Source of the DNA: Streptomyces albipurpureus
GTDB taxonomy: Bacteria; Actinomycetota; Actinomycetes; Streptomycetales; Streptomycetaceae
Length of the DNA: 64,000 nucleotides
Direction of reading: 5' to 3'
Assembly (NCBI RefSeq): GCF_023701525.1
Contig: NZ_JAMQAW010000036.1
Span: 366,102 to 430,101 of the forward strand
Below the pieces are notes generated by a model that saw only the letters and a program-made list of their open reading frames with translations, searched no databases and had not been told where the DNA came from. The position numbers and the translations under genes were made by a program. This document shows, piece after piece, positions 8,485 through 17,198 of this stretch (its first letter is position 1; every line of letters starts with the position of its first letter).

Positions 8485-9990
8485 TCAGCCACCGACCGCG
8501 TGCACCACCGAATAGATCACCAGACCGGCCAGCGCGCCCACCACGGTGCCGTTGATGCGGATGAACTGGAGGTCCCTGCCGATATGGGCCTCGATCTTGC
8601 GGGAGGTGTGCTCGGCGTCCCAACTCGCCACGGTCTCCGAGATCAGCGAGGTGATCTCACCGCGGTACGTCGTCACCACATACACCGCGGCGTCCTCGAC
8701 CCAGCCATCGATCTTGCCCTGAAGCCGCTCATCGGTCGCCAGACGGGCGCCGAGGGAGAGCAGGGACGCCCTGGCCCGCAGCCGCAACTCGCTGCGGTCG
8801 TCCTCCGCCGCGGAAATTATCATGGTGCGTACGGATGCCCACGCCGAAGCGATCACATCCTGCACCTCCGCGCGCGCCAGCAGGTCCGACTTCATCCGCT
8901 CCACCCGTGCCCGGGTGTCGGTGTCCGACTGGAGGTCCGACGCGAAGTCGGTCAGAAAGCGGTCGATCGCCCCACGGGCCGGATGGCCCGGCATGTCCCG
9001 CATCTCGACCACGAAGCGGAGCAGCTCTCGATAGACCCGCTCCCCCACCTTCCGGTCCACGAACCTCGGGGTCCAACCCGGCGCACCGCCCTCCACCGCG
9101 TCCATCACCGAGTCCGCGTGGGTGACCAACCAGTCATGGGCCCGGGCGCAGATCAGATCCACCGCGCGGTGGTGGGCACCGTCGGCCACCACCTTCTCCA
9201 GCGTCTTGCCCACACCGGGTGCGATCTCGGCGCTGTCCGCCCGCCGGGTGATGGCTTCACCGACCACGGCCTGGACATCGGAGTCCCGAAGCACCGTCAG
9301 CGCACCGCGCAGGGCCGTCGACAGCTCGGCCGTCACCCGGTCGGCGTGCTCGGGTTCGGCAAGCCAGGTGCCCAGCCGGCCGCCGATCCCCACGGCGCGC
9401 AGCCGGGCGCGCACCACGTCCTCCGAGAGGAAGTTCTCGCCGACGAAGGACCCCAGTGAGGCTCCCAGCTGGTCCTTCTTGTTCGGGATGATCGCCGTGT
9501 GGGGGATGGGGATGCCCAGGGGGTGGCGGAAGAGGGCCGTGACGGCGAACCAGTCGGCGAGCGCACCCACCATCCCGGCCTCGGCCGCGGCGGCGAGATA
9601 GCCGGCCCAGGGGCCCGCGCCCGCGTTCTTCGCCCAGGTGGCGAGTGCGAAGACTACGGCGACGAAGACCAGCAGACCGGTCGCGGTCAGCTTCATCCGC
9701 CGTACGCCGCGCTGCTTCTCCTCATCCGCTTCCGTATAGGCGAACGAGGGCAGCCCGCCACGGCGGGTGGAGGCGCCCGCCGAGGAAGCGGCAGCACCGC
9801 CCTGGGGACCCGCGTCCGCCCCGGGCCCACCAGCGGCCCCCTGGGCAGGACCGCGGCCAGGTCCGCTCCGCGCGCCCAGCCTCGGTCGCGGGGTTGGGTC
9901 CGGAGCCGGCTCAGGCCTCGGCTCTGGTTCCGGTTCTTCCCGCTCTGTGCTGTTCATCCGCTCCACCCGTTCGCGCGCACCCGTACGCAT
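8485..9990 (-). CDS. DUF445 family membrane protein
   Basis: A 501-residue protein. A Glu/Pro/Gly-rich cytoplasmic leader (residues 1-95) precedes one membrane helix (about 103-122), the DUF445 signature with WFAVTALFRHPLGIPIPHTAIIP and NKKDQLGASLGSFVGENFL, a long helical region, and a second helix at the very C-terminus (VVGALAGLVIYSVVHAVGG). DUF445 (YheB-like) proteins are membrane proteins of unknown function. The ATG at 9990 was chosen over an internal one at 9957 because GAGGTAGGG is well spaced before it. No linked genes suggest a role. Confidence 0.9.
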   Translation of the reverse strand: MRTGARERVERMNSTEREEPEPEPRPEPAPDPTPRPRLGARSGPGRGPAQGAAGGPGADAGPQGGAAASSAGASTRRGGLPSFAYTEADEEKQRGVRRMKLTATGLLVFVAVVFALATWAKNAGAGPWAGYLAAAAEAGMVGALADWFAVTALFRHPLGIPIPHTAIIPNKKDQLGASLGSFVGENFLSEDVVRARLRAVGIGGRLGTWLAEPEHADRVTAELSTALRGALTVLRDSDVQAVVGEAITRRADSAEIAPGVGKTLEKVVADGAHHRAVDLICARAHDWLVTHADSVMDAVEGGAPGWTPRFVDRKVGERVYRELLRFVVEMRDMPGHPARGAIDRFLTDFASDLQSDTDTRARVERMKSDLLARAEVQDVIASAWASVRTMIISAAEDDRSELRLRARASLLSLGARLATDERLQGKIDGWVEDAAVYVVTTYRGEITSLISETVASWDAEHTSRKIEAHIGRDLQFIRINGTVVGALAGLVIYSVVHAVGG

Positions 9991-10087
9991 TGTCCCTACC
10001 TCAGGTACTCCCGGGGCGCATCCTAAAGTTCCCGGGACGCCCTGCGGACCTGGGACGACAGAAGCGTCGCGGCACCGCCACCGAGTC

Positions 10088-10777
10088 TCAGTCGAGCTCC
10101 TTGCGATCGGCGCCCCTGCCCTTTTCCAGCCGCTCTCGCTCCGCGGCGCGCTCCGCCTTCAGTCGCAGCTTCTCCGCCTTCGTACGCTTGCGCTCGACCC
10201 CTACCCCGCCCATCAGCGCAAAGCCCGTGATCCGTACGCGCGGCGCCGAGGGGTCGGGCCTCGCGTCGCCGCCGTGCTCACCGAAGCCGCCCATGAAGCC
10301 GATGCCGCTGACCTCGACATTCAGATCGTTCGGTACGACGATGCTCACCCCACCCATGATCGTGATGCAGCGGATCACCACGTCACGATCCTCGAAGTGC
10401 GCCTCCCGCAGATCGAGTTCCCCACCGCCCATCAACGTGAAGGTGGTGAACCGCCGCGGCACGGTCCAAGTCCCCTTGCGCCCGAACCCGCCCCAGAAGG
10501 CGAAGGCCAGCTTTGACCTGGGAGGGATGCCCCCGATCCGCTCGGACCAGCGCCCCACCCCGGAGACGGCCACCGGCGCCACAGGCGTACCGCCCGTCAC
10601 CGGGAGATCGCTGACCAGAGGCTCCAACTCGCCACGGGTACGGGCCTGATAGGCGGCGTCGAGACGCTCCTCGAACTCCTCCATCGTGAGCCGTCCCTCG
10701 GCCACCGCATCACGCAGCAGCTCGGCGACCTGCTCACGCTCACTGTCCGAGGCCCGCATCTCAGGGAGTTCACTCAT
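10088..10777 (-). CDS. DUF1707 domain protein with cell-wall-active DUF2154-like domain
   Basis: A 229-residue cytoplasmic protein. The N-terminal DUF1707 domain (about residues 7-60) has the family core RASDSEREQVAELLRDAVAEGRL and EEFEERL. It is followed by a beta-rich segment with repeated FALMGG / FMGGFG / ITIMGGVSI patterns, resembling the C-terminal domain of LiaF-like proteins. Such proteins are often linked to envelope-stress signalling; that is known of relatives, not shown here. It ends in a Lys/Arg/Glu-rich tail. The ATG at 10777 sits 7 bases after a TAAGCT box, so translation is probably leaderless; an ATG two codons upstream is possible. Confidence 0.87.
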   Translation of the reverse strand: MSELPEMRASDSEREQVAELLRDAVAEGRLTMEEFEERLDAAYQARTRGELEPLVSDLPVTGGTPVAPVAVSGVGRWSERIGGIPPRSKLAFAFWGGFGRKGTWTVPRRFTTFTLMGGGELDLREAHFEDRDVVIRCITIMGGVSIVVPNDLNVEVSGIGFMGGFGEHGGDARPDPSAPRVRITGFALMGGVGVERKRTKAEKLRLKAERAAERERLEKGRGADRKELD

Positions 10778-10784
10778 AAGCATC

Positions 10785-10790
10785 AGCTTA
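10785..10790 (-). promoter_or_regulatory. Leaderless-type -10 box of the DUF1707 gene
   Basis: On the minus strand TAAGCT ends 7 bases before the ATG at 10777, with no ribosome site between. Confidence 0.45.
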
Positions 10791-10873
10791 GTAGTCGGGT
10801 TCCCGACACCCACCGGGCGAGTTGACCCGGCCGCCCATCCCATCGCCGGCCCGGCGGCACTCCGCCCCGCTGC

Positions 10874-11836
10874 TCACTGCCCGGACCGGCCCGCGTACAT
10901 CTTCGCGATCACCGCCTCGATGTCCGGCTCCCGCAGGGAGAGATCCATCACCGGATACCTGGCAGCGAGCGCGGACACCAGCGGTGCCGCCGACTGGGAG
11001 GCGGGGAAGGCCAACCACTGACGGGGCCCCTCCACCCGCACCGTACGGGCCAAGTCGATCACCACCGGCGGAAGTTCCCGCTCCAGGTCCACGATCAGCG
11101 TCCGTTCGCTCTCCCCCACCTCATGCAGCCCGGCGAGGGCACCGTCGTACATCAGCCGCCCGTGGTCGATGACCATCACCCGACGGCAGAGCTGCTCGAT
11201 ATCGGTGAGGTCATGGGTGGTCAGCAGCACGGTCGTACCGCGGTCGGCGTTGAGATCCCGCAGGAAGTCACGGACCTTCGCCTTGGAGATCACATCGAGG
11301 CCGATCGTCGGCTCATCGAGATAGAGCACCTCGGGGTCATGCAACAGCGCCGCCGCGATGTCGCCGCGCATCCGCTGGCCGAGCGAGAGCTGGCGTACCG
11401 GAACCTCCAGCAGTTCCCCCAGGTCGAGCAGTTCGACACAGCGCTCCAGGTTCTCCCTGAACCGCTGGTCGGGAATGCGGTACATCCGGTGCATCAGCCG
11501 GTAGGAGTCCTTCAGCGGAAGGTCCCACCACAGGGTCGTGCGCTGCCCGAAGACCACCCCGATCCGGCGCGCCAGCCGGGTGCGTTCCCTGGCGGGGTCG
11601 ATGCCTGCGACCCGCAGCCGCCCACCGCTCGGGGTGAGGATGCCGGTCAGCATCTTGATCGTGGTGGACTTGCCCGCGCCGTTCGGGCCGATGTAACCGA
11701 CCATCTCCCCGCGGGCCACGGTGAAGCTGAGCCCGTCCACGGCCCGCACCTGGCTCTTCTCCCGGCGCAGTAGACCGGCTCGACGCCGTACGTCGAAGAC
11801 CTTCTCCACACCGTCGAGTTCGATGAAGGCTTCCAT
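10874..11836 (-). CDS. ABC-2 exporter, ATP-binding subunit
   Basis: A 320-residue ATPase. It has Walker A GPNGAGKST (about 54-62), a signature motif LSLGQRMRGDIAAALL (about 152-167), Walker B LYLDEPTIGLD and the switch His in LLTTHD. The C-terminal 80 residues are the extension typical of the NatA/DrrA-like branch. It would drive the two membrane subunits encoded just upstream (8-base gap) on the same strand. The ATG at 11836 starts the conserved MEAFIELDGVEKVF. The substrate is unknown; relatives export lipids, drugs or Na+. Confidence 0.93.
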   Translation of the reverse strand: MEAFIELDGVEKVFDVRRRAGLLRREKSQVRAVDGLSFTVARGEMVGYIGPNGAGKSTTIKMLTGILTPSGGRLRVAGIDPARERTRLARRIGVVFGQRTTLWWDLPLKDSYRLMHRMYRIPDQRFRENLERCVELLDLGELLEVPVRQLSLGQRMRGDIAAALLHDPEVLYLDEPTIGLDVISKAKVRDFLRDLNADRGTTVLLTTHDLTDIEQLCRRVMVIDHGRLMYDGALAGLHEVGESERTLIVDLERELPPVVIDLARTVRVEGPRQWLAFPASQSAAPLVSALAARYPVMDLSLREPDIEAVIAKMYAGRSGQ

Positions 11837-11844
11837 GGTCAGCG

Positions 11845-12795
11845 TCAGCTCCCGGTGCTGCGGTAGGAACGAAGGCCGGCGCGCCAGGCCAGCAGGGCGA
11901 GCCAGCAGCACAGCACGGCGACGACGGGCGGTAGATAGGCGAACCAGTGCGGCAGATCGAGCGGATAGGGCCGGTCCAGCACGGCCAGCGCGGGAAGCCA
12001 GTTGACGAAGGCCAGCGGGACGACGAAGGTCACCCCGCGCACCAGATCCTTCGCGAAGACCGTCGGCGGGTACTGGAGGAGGGTGTTCCCCCCGTAGGTG
12101 ATGGCGTTCTGCACCTCGGCCGCGTCCTGTGCCCAGAACTGGAACGAGCCACCCGCGACAAACACCGCGGCGAAGATCAATGCCCCGCTGACCAGCATCA
12201 TCGGCACCATCAGCAGGTTCAGCAGGGTCCATTCGACGTGCACCGTCCCCAGCCCGTAGCCGAGAACGAGCAGGCCCTGGGTGATCCGGCCCAGTCGGCG
12301 CAGGGCGAACCGGTCGGCCGCCACCTGGGCGAGGACCGGGGCGGGACGGACCAGCAGGGTGTCGAGGGTGCCGTCGCGCACCCGCCGACCGAGCCGCTCC
12401 GTGGACCCCACCAGCAGGTCGGCAAGACCGAAGGAGGTGGCGGCGGCCCCGTAGAGGAAGGCGATCTCACCCAGCTGGTAGCCGCCGAGCGCGTCGACAT
12501 GGGTGAACATCAGCAGGATCGCGATGAAGTCAAAGGCGGTGACCACAAAGCTGGTCACCGTGGTCATCACGAACGAGGCCCGGTAGGTCATCGTGGAGCG
12601 AATCCACATCGCCGCGATCATTCCGTAGGCGCGTAGACCATCGGTGAGCGTGCTGAGCCGCGTACGGGTGGGAAAGGCGTCGAGCTCCACGGACCGCGTC
12701 GCGGTCGAGCGTCCCGCCGGCTCAACGGCGAGCGGCTCGGGGGACGGCACCGAAAGCGCCTCCGGTCGCTCGGCCGCCTCGGATGTCTCAGCCAC
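11845..12795 (-). CDS. ABC-2 exporter, membrane subunit 2
   Basis: A 316-residue permease of the ABC-2 type with six predicted membrane helices starting near residue 65 (SFVMTTVTSFVVTAFDFIAILLMF). It contains the stretch LLVGSTERLGRRVRDGTLDTLLVRPAPVLAQ that is typical of this paired-permease family. The GTG at 12795 was chosen because it overlaps the last codons of the preceding permease gene by 8 bases, implying translational coupling; the first 55 residues are Pro/Glu-rich and cytoplasmic. A later internal ATG is possible. It forms a heterodimer with the product of the next gene upstream and works with the ATPase downstream. Confidence 0.85.
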   Translation of the reverse strand: MAETSEAAERPEALSVPSPEPLAVEPAGRSTATRSVELDAFPTRTRLSTLTDGLRAYGMIAAMWIRSTMTYRASFVMTTVTSFVVTAFDFIAILLMFTHVDALGGYQLGEIAFLYGAAATSFGLADLLVGSTERLGRRVRDGTLDTLLVRPAPVLAQVAADRFALRRLGRITQGLLVLGYGLGTVHVEWTLLNLLMVPMMLVSGALIFAAVFVAGGSFQFWAQDAAEVQNAITYGGNTLLQYPPTVFAKDLVRGVTFVVPLAFVNWLPALAVLDRPYPLDLPHWFAYLPPVVAVLCCWLALLAWRAGLRSYRSTGS

Positions 12796-13588
12796 CTTGG
12801 AGCACCACCCTGCGGGTCGCCGCGGTCTGGAGCAGCCGCCCGGCGCCAAGGAGCGCGAGAGCCCAACCGGCCTGGAAGGCGTAGGCCTCGGCCAGTGCCC
12901 AGCCCGTGCGCTTGCCGAGGAAGACATCGGCCGGGATCTGCAGCACCGACGACCAGGGCAGCGCTCGCGCCACCTCGCCCAGGGTCCCGGGGAAGACGGT
13001 GAGCGGCAGCAGCATCCCGGAGAAGAACATGCCAGCGAGCCAACTGATCTGCGCCATGCCCGAGCCGTCCATCAGCCAGAACGCGGAGAGCGCCACCAGA
13101 AAGCGGATGGCGAAGCTGACCAGCAGACCGAGCACCACACAGACGAGGAAGGCGATCCAGGTCAACGCCGAACCGGGCAGCGTCAGATCAAAGGCGAACG
13201 CCCCGATCGCCATGGGGATGACGCCCCTGCCGACCAGATGGAAGAACGCCCGGCCCAGATCGCAGGCCAACCACCACAGCTGGAGGTCGGCGGGCCGATA
13301 GAGGTCGGTGGCGATGTCACCCGTACGGATGCGTTCGATCAGCTCGTCTTCGAAGCCCCCGCCCATCAGGGCACAGGCCATCAGCAGCGCCTGGCCCAGC
13401 CAGACATAGGTCACCGCCTGCGAGACGTCGTATCCACCGAGCTGGGGACGTTCGTCCCAGAGCGCGGTATAGGTGTACGCCATGATGAAACCGAAGGCGG
13501 TGTTGGTGAAAACCCCCGCGGCCGTCGCCATTCGGTATGTCGCATATCGCCGGAACCAGCCGACCATGACGACTCCATAGAGTCGCAC
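12788..13588 (-). CDS. ABC-2 exporter, membrane subunit 1
   Basis: A 266-residue permease with six predicted membrane helices and the same family core as its partner (GGGFEDELIERIRTGDIATDLYRPADLQLWWLACDLGRA). It is the first gene of the three-gene exporter operon. The GTG at 13588 is preferred over a GTG three codons earlier because AGGAGG lies about 10 bases before the former and directly abuts the latter. It overlaps the next gene. Substrate unknown. Confidence 0.87.
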   Translation of the reverse strand: MRLYGVVMVGWFRRYATYRMATAAGVFTNTAFGFIMAYTYTALWDERPQLGGYDVSQAVTYVWLGQALLMACALMGGGFEDELIERIRTGDIATDLYRPADLQLWWLACDLGRAFFHLVGRGVIPMAIGAFAFDLTLPGSALTWIAFLVCVVLGLLVSFAIRFLVALSAFWLMDGSGMAQISWLAGMFFSGMLLPLTVFPGTLGEVARALPWSSVLQIPADVFLGKRTGWALAEAYAFQAGWALALLGAGRLLQTAATRRVVLQGG

Positions 13589-13704
13589 GTCCCCCACCCC
13601 TCCTCCGCATGATCACAACAGCCGATACCAAAGCGCACGACCCTAGCCCAATCGGGCAGACCGCCGCGACGCAATAACGACGGCGGTCCGGGAGATATCC
13701 CGCT

Positions 13705-13710
13705 TAAAGT
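13705..13710 (+). promoter_or_regulatory. Probable -10 box of the penicillin-binding protein gene
   Basis: TAAAGT lies 13 bases before the chosen ATG at 13724, predicting a 5' leader of only about six bases and no ribosome site. Confidence 0.4.
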
Positions 13711-13723
13711 GCACTATGGGCAT

Positions 13724-16123
13724 ATGAGTCAGGAGCCACCGCAGCAGGGCTGGACGCCCCGGGACGAAACCGTCTCAGCGCCCGGGCCAGGGGCCGTACC
13801 CGGGCAGCCGGGGACCAGGGGGAACAAGCCCCGGCGCACCGGCTGGCGGCGGCTCGTGCCCACCTGGCGCATGGTCCTCGGCGCGATCCTGCTGATCGCG
13901 TTACTCCTGATCGGCGGCTTCGCGGCCGGATACCTCCTCGTCGACATCCCCCCGGCCAATGCCACCGCGACCGCCCAGTCCAATGTCTACCTCTACGAGG
14001 ACGGCACCCTGATCGCCCGGGACGGCGAGATCAACCGGGAGAACGTCCAACTGGCCCAGGTACCCCTCACGGTGCAACACGCCGTCCTCGCCGCCGAGGA
14101 CCGCAACTTCTACTCCGAACGCGCCGTCGACCCCAAAGCCATGGTCCGGGCGGCCTGGAACACCCTCACCGGCAAGGGCAAGCAATCCGGCTCCACCATC
14201 ACCCAGCAGTACGTCAAGAACTACTACCTCGGCCAGGAGCAGACCCTCTCCAGGAAGTGGAAGGAATTCTTCATCTCCATCAAGCTCAGCCGCGAGCAGA
14301 GCAAGAGCGAGATCCTGCAGGGCTATCTCAACACCAGCTACTTCGGCCGCAACGCCTACGGCATCCAGGCGGCGGCACAGGCGTACTACAGCAAGGACAT
14401 CGAGGACATCGACACCGCCGAAGGTGCCTACCTCGCCTCACTCCTGAACGCCCCCAGCGCCTATGACGTCACCACCCACCCCGAGAACCAGGCCGCCGCC
14501 CTCGGCCGCTGGAACTACACGCTCAACGGCATGGTCAAGGAGGACTGGCTCAGCGAGAGCGAACGGGCCGCCATGACCTTCCCCGTACCGCAGAAGGCAA
14601 AGCCGGCGAACGGGCTCTCCGGTCAACGCGGCTATGTCGTCCAAGCCGTCGAAGAGTACCTGACCGGCCATGACGTGATGGATGAGAGCACCCTGGCCGC
14701 CGGTGGCTACCGCATCACCACCACGGTGGAGCGCGCCAAGCAGGACGCGTTCGTCGAAGCCGTCGACGACCAGGTGATGTCACAGGTCAGCGAGGACCGC
14801 AAGGCCGACCGCAACGTACGCGTCGGCGGCGCGTCCATCGACCCGGAGTCCGGGAGGGTGGTCGCCCTCTACGGCGGAGTCGACTACACCCAGCAGTACG
14901 TCAACAACGCGACCCGCCGCGACTACCAGGTCGGCTCGACCTTCAAGCCCTTCGTCTTCACCGCCGCCGTCCAGAACGACTCACGCACCCAGGACGGCCG
15001 ACGCATCACCCCCGAAACCGTGTACGACGGCACCGACCGGCGACCCGTCCGAGGCTGGAGCGGCGGCCGGTACGCCCCCGAGAACGAGGACGGCATCTCC
15101 TACGGCCCCATCACCGTCCGGGAGGCCACCGACCGATCCGTGAACGCGGTCTACGCCCAGATGGCGGTGGACGTGGGCCCCCACAGGGTCCGCCAGACCG
15201 CGATCGACCTCGGCATCCCGGCCAGCACCCCGGACCTGACCGCGAGCCCCTCCATCGCGCTCGGCCCGGCGACGGCGAGCGTGCTCGACATGGCAGAGGC
15301 GTACGCCACCCTCGCCAACCACGGCCGGCACGGCACCTACACGCTCGTCACCAAGGTCACCAAGGACGGCGCCACCGTACGGCTACCGAAGGACGACAGC
15401 CGACAGGTCGTCAGCCGAGAGGCCGCGGACACCACCACCTCCATCCTCCAGAGCGTCGTCGACAGCGGCACCGGCACCGCGGCCCAGTCCGCGGGCCGCC
15501 CCGCCGCAGGCAAAACCGGAACCGCGGAGGAGGACAAGGCGGCCTGGTTCGCCGGCTACACACCGGAGTTGGCGACCGTCGTCGCGGTGATGGGGCAGGA
15601 CCCCGACACCGGAGCACAGAAACCGCTCTACGGAGCGCTCGGCCTGCCGCGCATCAACGGCGGCGGGGCACCGGCACGGATCTGGGGACAGTTCACCGGT
15701 ATGGCCCTGGAAGGCACCGAGATCAACGAGTTCGACCTGGAACTGGAACCCGGCGCGGAACCGGAACCACTGCCTGGGTCACCGAGCGAGGAAGAACCCC
15801 CGCCCCAGTCACCCACACCCAGCGGCCCATCGTCCGAGCCACCGGGCGAAACACCCGACCAGAGCCCGGGGCAGTCCGAAGGCCCGTCCGAGACCGGCCC
15901 TCCCAGCAGCGGAGACGGAGACGTCGATACGGGCCAGGGCGACGGCTCCGCCTCCACCGGACCCGGCGGCCCGGCCCCCGACACCCGACCCGGTCCCCGC
16001 GACGGACCCGATGGCTTCGGCAGATTCGGGGAACACGGCTCAGGCCCCGGGGGACACCATGACCACGGCCAGCCAGGACAGCCACCACCCGGGCCACCGC
16101 CCGAAGTCATCCACCAGCGCTGA
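13724..16123 (+). CDS. Class A (bifunctional) penicillin-binding protein
   Basis: A 799-residue peptidoglycan synthase. After a cytoplasmic basic segment comes one membrane helix (about 49-74). The glycosyltransferase-51 domain contains the catalytic EDRNFY motif (from Glu125) and GSTITQQYVKN. The transpeptidase domain has catalytic Ser405 in STFK, S472-V-N, and K597-T-G-T. The last 130 residues are a Pro/Ser/Gly/Glu-rich tail of a type common in actinobacterial PBPs. It polymerises and crosslinks lipid II outside the membrane. The ATG at 13724 (MSQEPP) is preferred to a GTG at 13709, which would lie within the TAAAGT box. A hairpin terminator follows. Confidence 0.95.
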   Translation: MSQEPPQQGWTPRDETVSAPGPGAVPGQPGTRGNKPRRTGWRRLVPTWRMVLGAILLIALLLIGGFAAGYLLVDIPPANATATAQSNVYLYEDGTLIARDGEINRENVQLAQVPLTVQHAVLAAEDRNFYSERAVDPKAMVRAAWNTLTGKGKQSGSTITQQYVKNYYLGQEQTLSRKWKEFFISIKLSREQSKSEILQGYLNTSYFGRNAYGIQAAAQAYYSKDIEDIDTAEGAYLASLLNAPSAYDVTTHPENQAAALGRWNYTLNGMVKEDWLSESERAAMTFPVPQKAKPANGLSGQRGYVVQAVEEYLTGHDVMDESTLAAGGYRITTTVERAKQDAFVEAVDDQVMSQVSEDRKADRNVRVGGASIDPESGRVVALYGGVDYTQQYVNNATRRDYQVGSTFKPFVFTAAVQNDSRTQDGRRITPETVYDGTDRRPVRGWSGGRYAPENEDGISYGPITVREATDRSVNAVYAQMAVDVGPHRVRQTAIDLGIPASTPDLTASPSIALGPATASVLDMAEAYATLANHGRHGTYTLVTKVTKDGATVRLPKDDSRQVVSREAADTTTSILQSVVDSGTGTAAQSAGRPAAGKTGTAEEDKAAWFAGYTPELATVVAVMGQDPDTGAQKPLYGALGLPRINGGGAPARIWGQFTGMALEGTEINEFDLELEPGAEPEPLPGSPSEEEPPPQSPTPSGPSSEPPGETPDQSPGQSEGPSETGPPSSGDGDVDTGQGDGSASTGPGGPAPDTRPGPRDGPDGFGRFGEHGSGPGGHHDHGQPGQPPPGPPPEVIHQR

Positions 16124-16134
16124 CCCAACCCAAC

Positions 16135-16167
16135 GAGGTCGGCAGCCGTCATTCGGTTGCCGACCTC
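16135..16167 (+). terminator. Hairpin terminator after the penicillin-binding protein gene
   Basis: A 14-base stem with one wobble pair (16135-16148 with 16154-16167) and loop TCATT begins 12 bases after the stop codon. Confidence 0.7.
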
Positions 16168-16213
16168 GCGATGGATTCCAGGCCCATGAGACCCAAGCGG
16201 GTGAGACCCGGGT

Positions 16214-16295
16214 TCAGTGACCTCAGACTCAGTGACCTCAGACTCAGTGACCTCAGACTCAGTGCCCTCAGACTCAGTGGCCTTCAGACTCAGTG
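16214..16295. repeat. 15-base tandem repeat ending on the exporter stop codon
   Basis: Five and a half units of TCAGTGACCTCAGAC (plus strand). The first three are identical (16214-16258); the fourth has one change, the fifth an extra base, and the last partial unit starts with TCA at 16290-16292, which is the TGA stop of the guanidinium exporter gene on the minus strand. Each unit contains two TGA triplets in the exporter's reading frame. Confidence 0.9.
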
Positions 16296-16610
16296 CCCGG
16301 ACGTCGTCTTCAGACCCACCACCGCCACCAGCAGCAGCGAGACAAAGAAGATACGGGCGGCGGTCACCGGCTCGTTGAGCGCCACCATCCCCACGATCGC
16401 GGCGCCGGCCGCACCAATACCGACCCATACGCCGTACGCGGTACCGATCGGCAGCGTCTTCGCCGCCTGGGCCAGCAGAACCATGCTGGCCACGATGCCC
16501 GCACCAGTGAACACACTGGGCCAGAGCTTGGTGAAACCCTCGGTGAACTTCATCCCGATCGACCAGCCGATTTCCAGCAAACCGGCAATGATCAACAGAA
16601 CCCAGGCCAT
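16290..16610 (-). CDS. gdx: SMR-family guanidinium exporter (Gdx/SugE)
   Basis: A 106-residue four-helix small multidrug resistance protein. The conserved Glu13 sits in AGLLEIGWSIGMK, and the LPIGTAYGVWVGIGAAGA motif matches the Gdx/SugE branch, whose members exchange guanidinium for protons, rather than the QacE/EmrE drug-exporting branch. A guanidine-III riboswitch in the leader supports that substrate directly. The ribosome site CGGAGGTG precedes the ATG. The stop codon lies in a 15-base tandem repeat. Two copies assemble as an antiparallel dimer in the membrane, as known for the family. Confidence 0.93.
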   Translation of the reverse strand: MAWVLLIIAGLLEIGWSIGMKFTEGFTKLWPSVFTGAGIVASMVLLAQAAKTLPIGTAYGVWVGIGAAGAAIVGMVALNEPVTAARIFFVSLLLVAVVGLKTTSGH

Positions 16611-16645
16611 GACAGCACCTCCGAGAGACGTGACTTCAACGGGGT

Positions 16646-16686
16646 GCGTCGTCTTTACCAGCCCGGTACGGCGCGTCTCGTCGGGG
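16646..16686 (-). promoter_or_regulatory. Guanidine-III riboswitch (mini-ykkC-III)
   Basis: The minus-strand RNA matches the compact guanidine-III pseudoknot, including the conserved ACGAG and GCGCCGTAC blocks and the AAAGACGACGC end. Helix P1 forms between CCCG (16682-16685) and CGGG (16662-16665). The pseudoknot helix forms between GCGCCGT (16668-16674) and ACGACGC (16646-16652) with one mismatch. Just downstream, GCACC (16643-16647) is complementary to GGTGC (16615-16619) inside the ribosome site. Ligand binding would use the 3' strand and could free the ribosome site, turning on the exporter when guanidine accumulates; that switching model is inference. Confidence 0.85.
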
Positions 16687-16798
16687 TTGGCCCAACCCTA
16701 GCAAAAAACGGCGAAAGGGCTGGTGAAGTGAGTCACCAGCCCAGCCGACAGCCCCCGTCGCCAGCCCTGCAGAACCGTCAACGCCGACTTACGACGGC

Positions 16799-17155
16799 CT
16801 ACAGATAGAGCCCGGTGGAATCCTCGGACCCCTGGAAACGGTCAGCCGCCACGGCGTGCAGATCACGCTCCCGCATCAGTACGTACGCCACGCCCCGAAC
16901 CTCCACCTCGGCCCGGTCCTCGGGGTCGTACAACACCCGGTCACCGGGCTCCACCGTCCGCACGTTCTGCCCCACCGCGACCACCTCGGCCCACGAAAGA
17001 CGCCGGCCCACCGCAGCGGTGGCCGGAATCACGATGCCGCCGGTGGAACGCCGCTCACCCTCCGGGATGTCGGTCCGCACCAGCACACGATCGTGCAGCA
17101 TGCGGATGGGCAGCTTGTCGTGCTGGGGGCTGTGCTGATGACTGTTGGCGCTCAC
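16799..17155 (-). CDS. GroES-like co-chaperonin paralogue
   Basis: A 118-residue protein of the GroES (Cpn10) fold: RMLHDRVLVRTDIPEGERRSTGGIVIP, including the mobile loop, then VVAVGQNVRTVEPGDRVLYDPEDRAEVEVRGVAYVLMRERDLHAV. It is longer at both ends than housekeeping GroES and is not next to a groEL gene, so it is an extra paralogue; whether it caps a chaperonin is unknown. It starts with GTG at 17155, 6 bases after a TAGGTT box, so it is probably leaderless. It is followed by DUF3618 in the upstream direction on the same strand. Confidence 0.9.
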   Translation of the reverse strand: MSANSHQHSPQHDKLPIRMLHDRVLVRTDIPEGERRSTGGIVIPATAAVGRRLSWAEVVAVGQNVRTVEPGDRVLYDPEDRAEVEVRGVAYVLMRERDLHAVAADRFQGSEDSTGLYL

Positions 17156-17161
17156 GCCATG

Positions 17162-17167
17162 AACCTA
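17162..17167 (-). promoter_or_regulatory. Leaderless-type -10 box of the GroES-like gene
   Basis: On the minus strand TAGGTT ends 6 bases before the GTG start at 17155. Confidence 0.45.
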
Positions 17168-17198
17168 CCTGCCCCGGGGTGATTCCCACGCCCTCGGT

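Noticed and set aside
16214-16295. CRISPR-like array
   Set aside because: Units are contiguous and lack unique spacers; it is a tandem repeat. The same holds for 31400-31476.
16640-16700. Guanidine-I (ykkC) or guanidine-II riboswitch in the exporter leader
   Set aside because: CTAGGGTT at the far 5' side recalls ykkC and two ACGA motifs recall guanidine-II, but neither full architecture fits, whereas the guanidine-III pseudoknot does.
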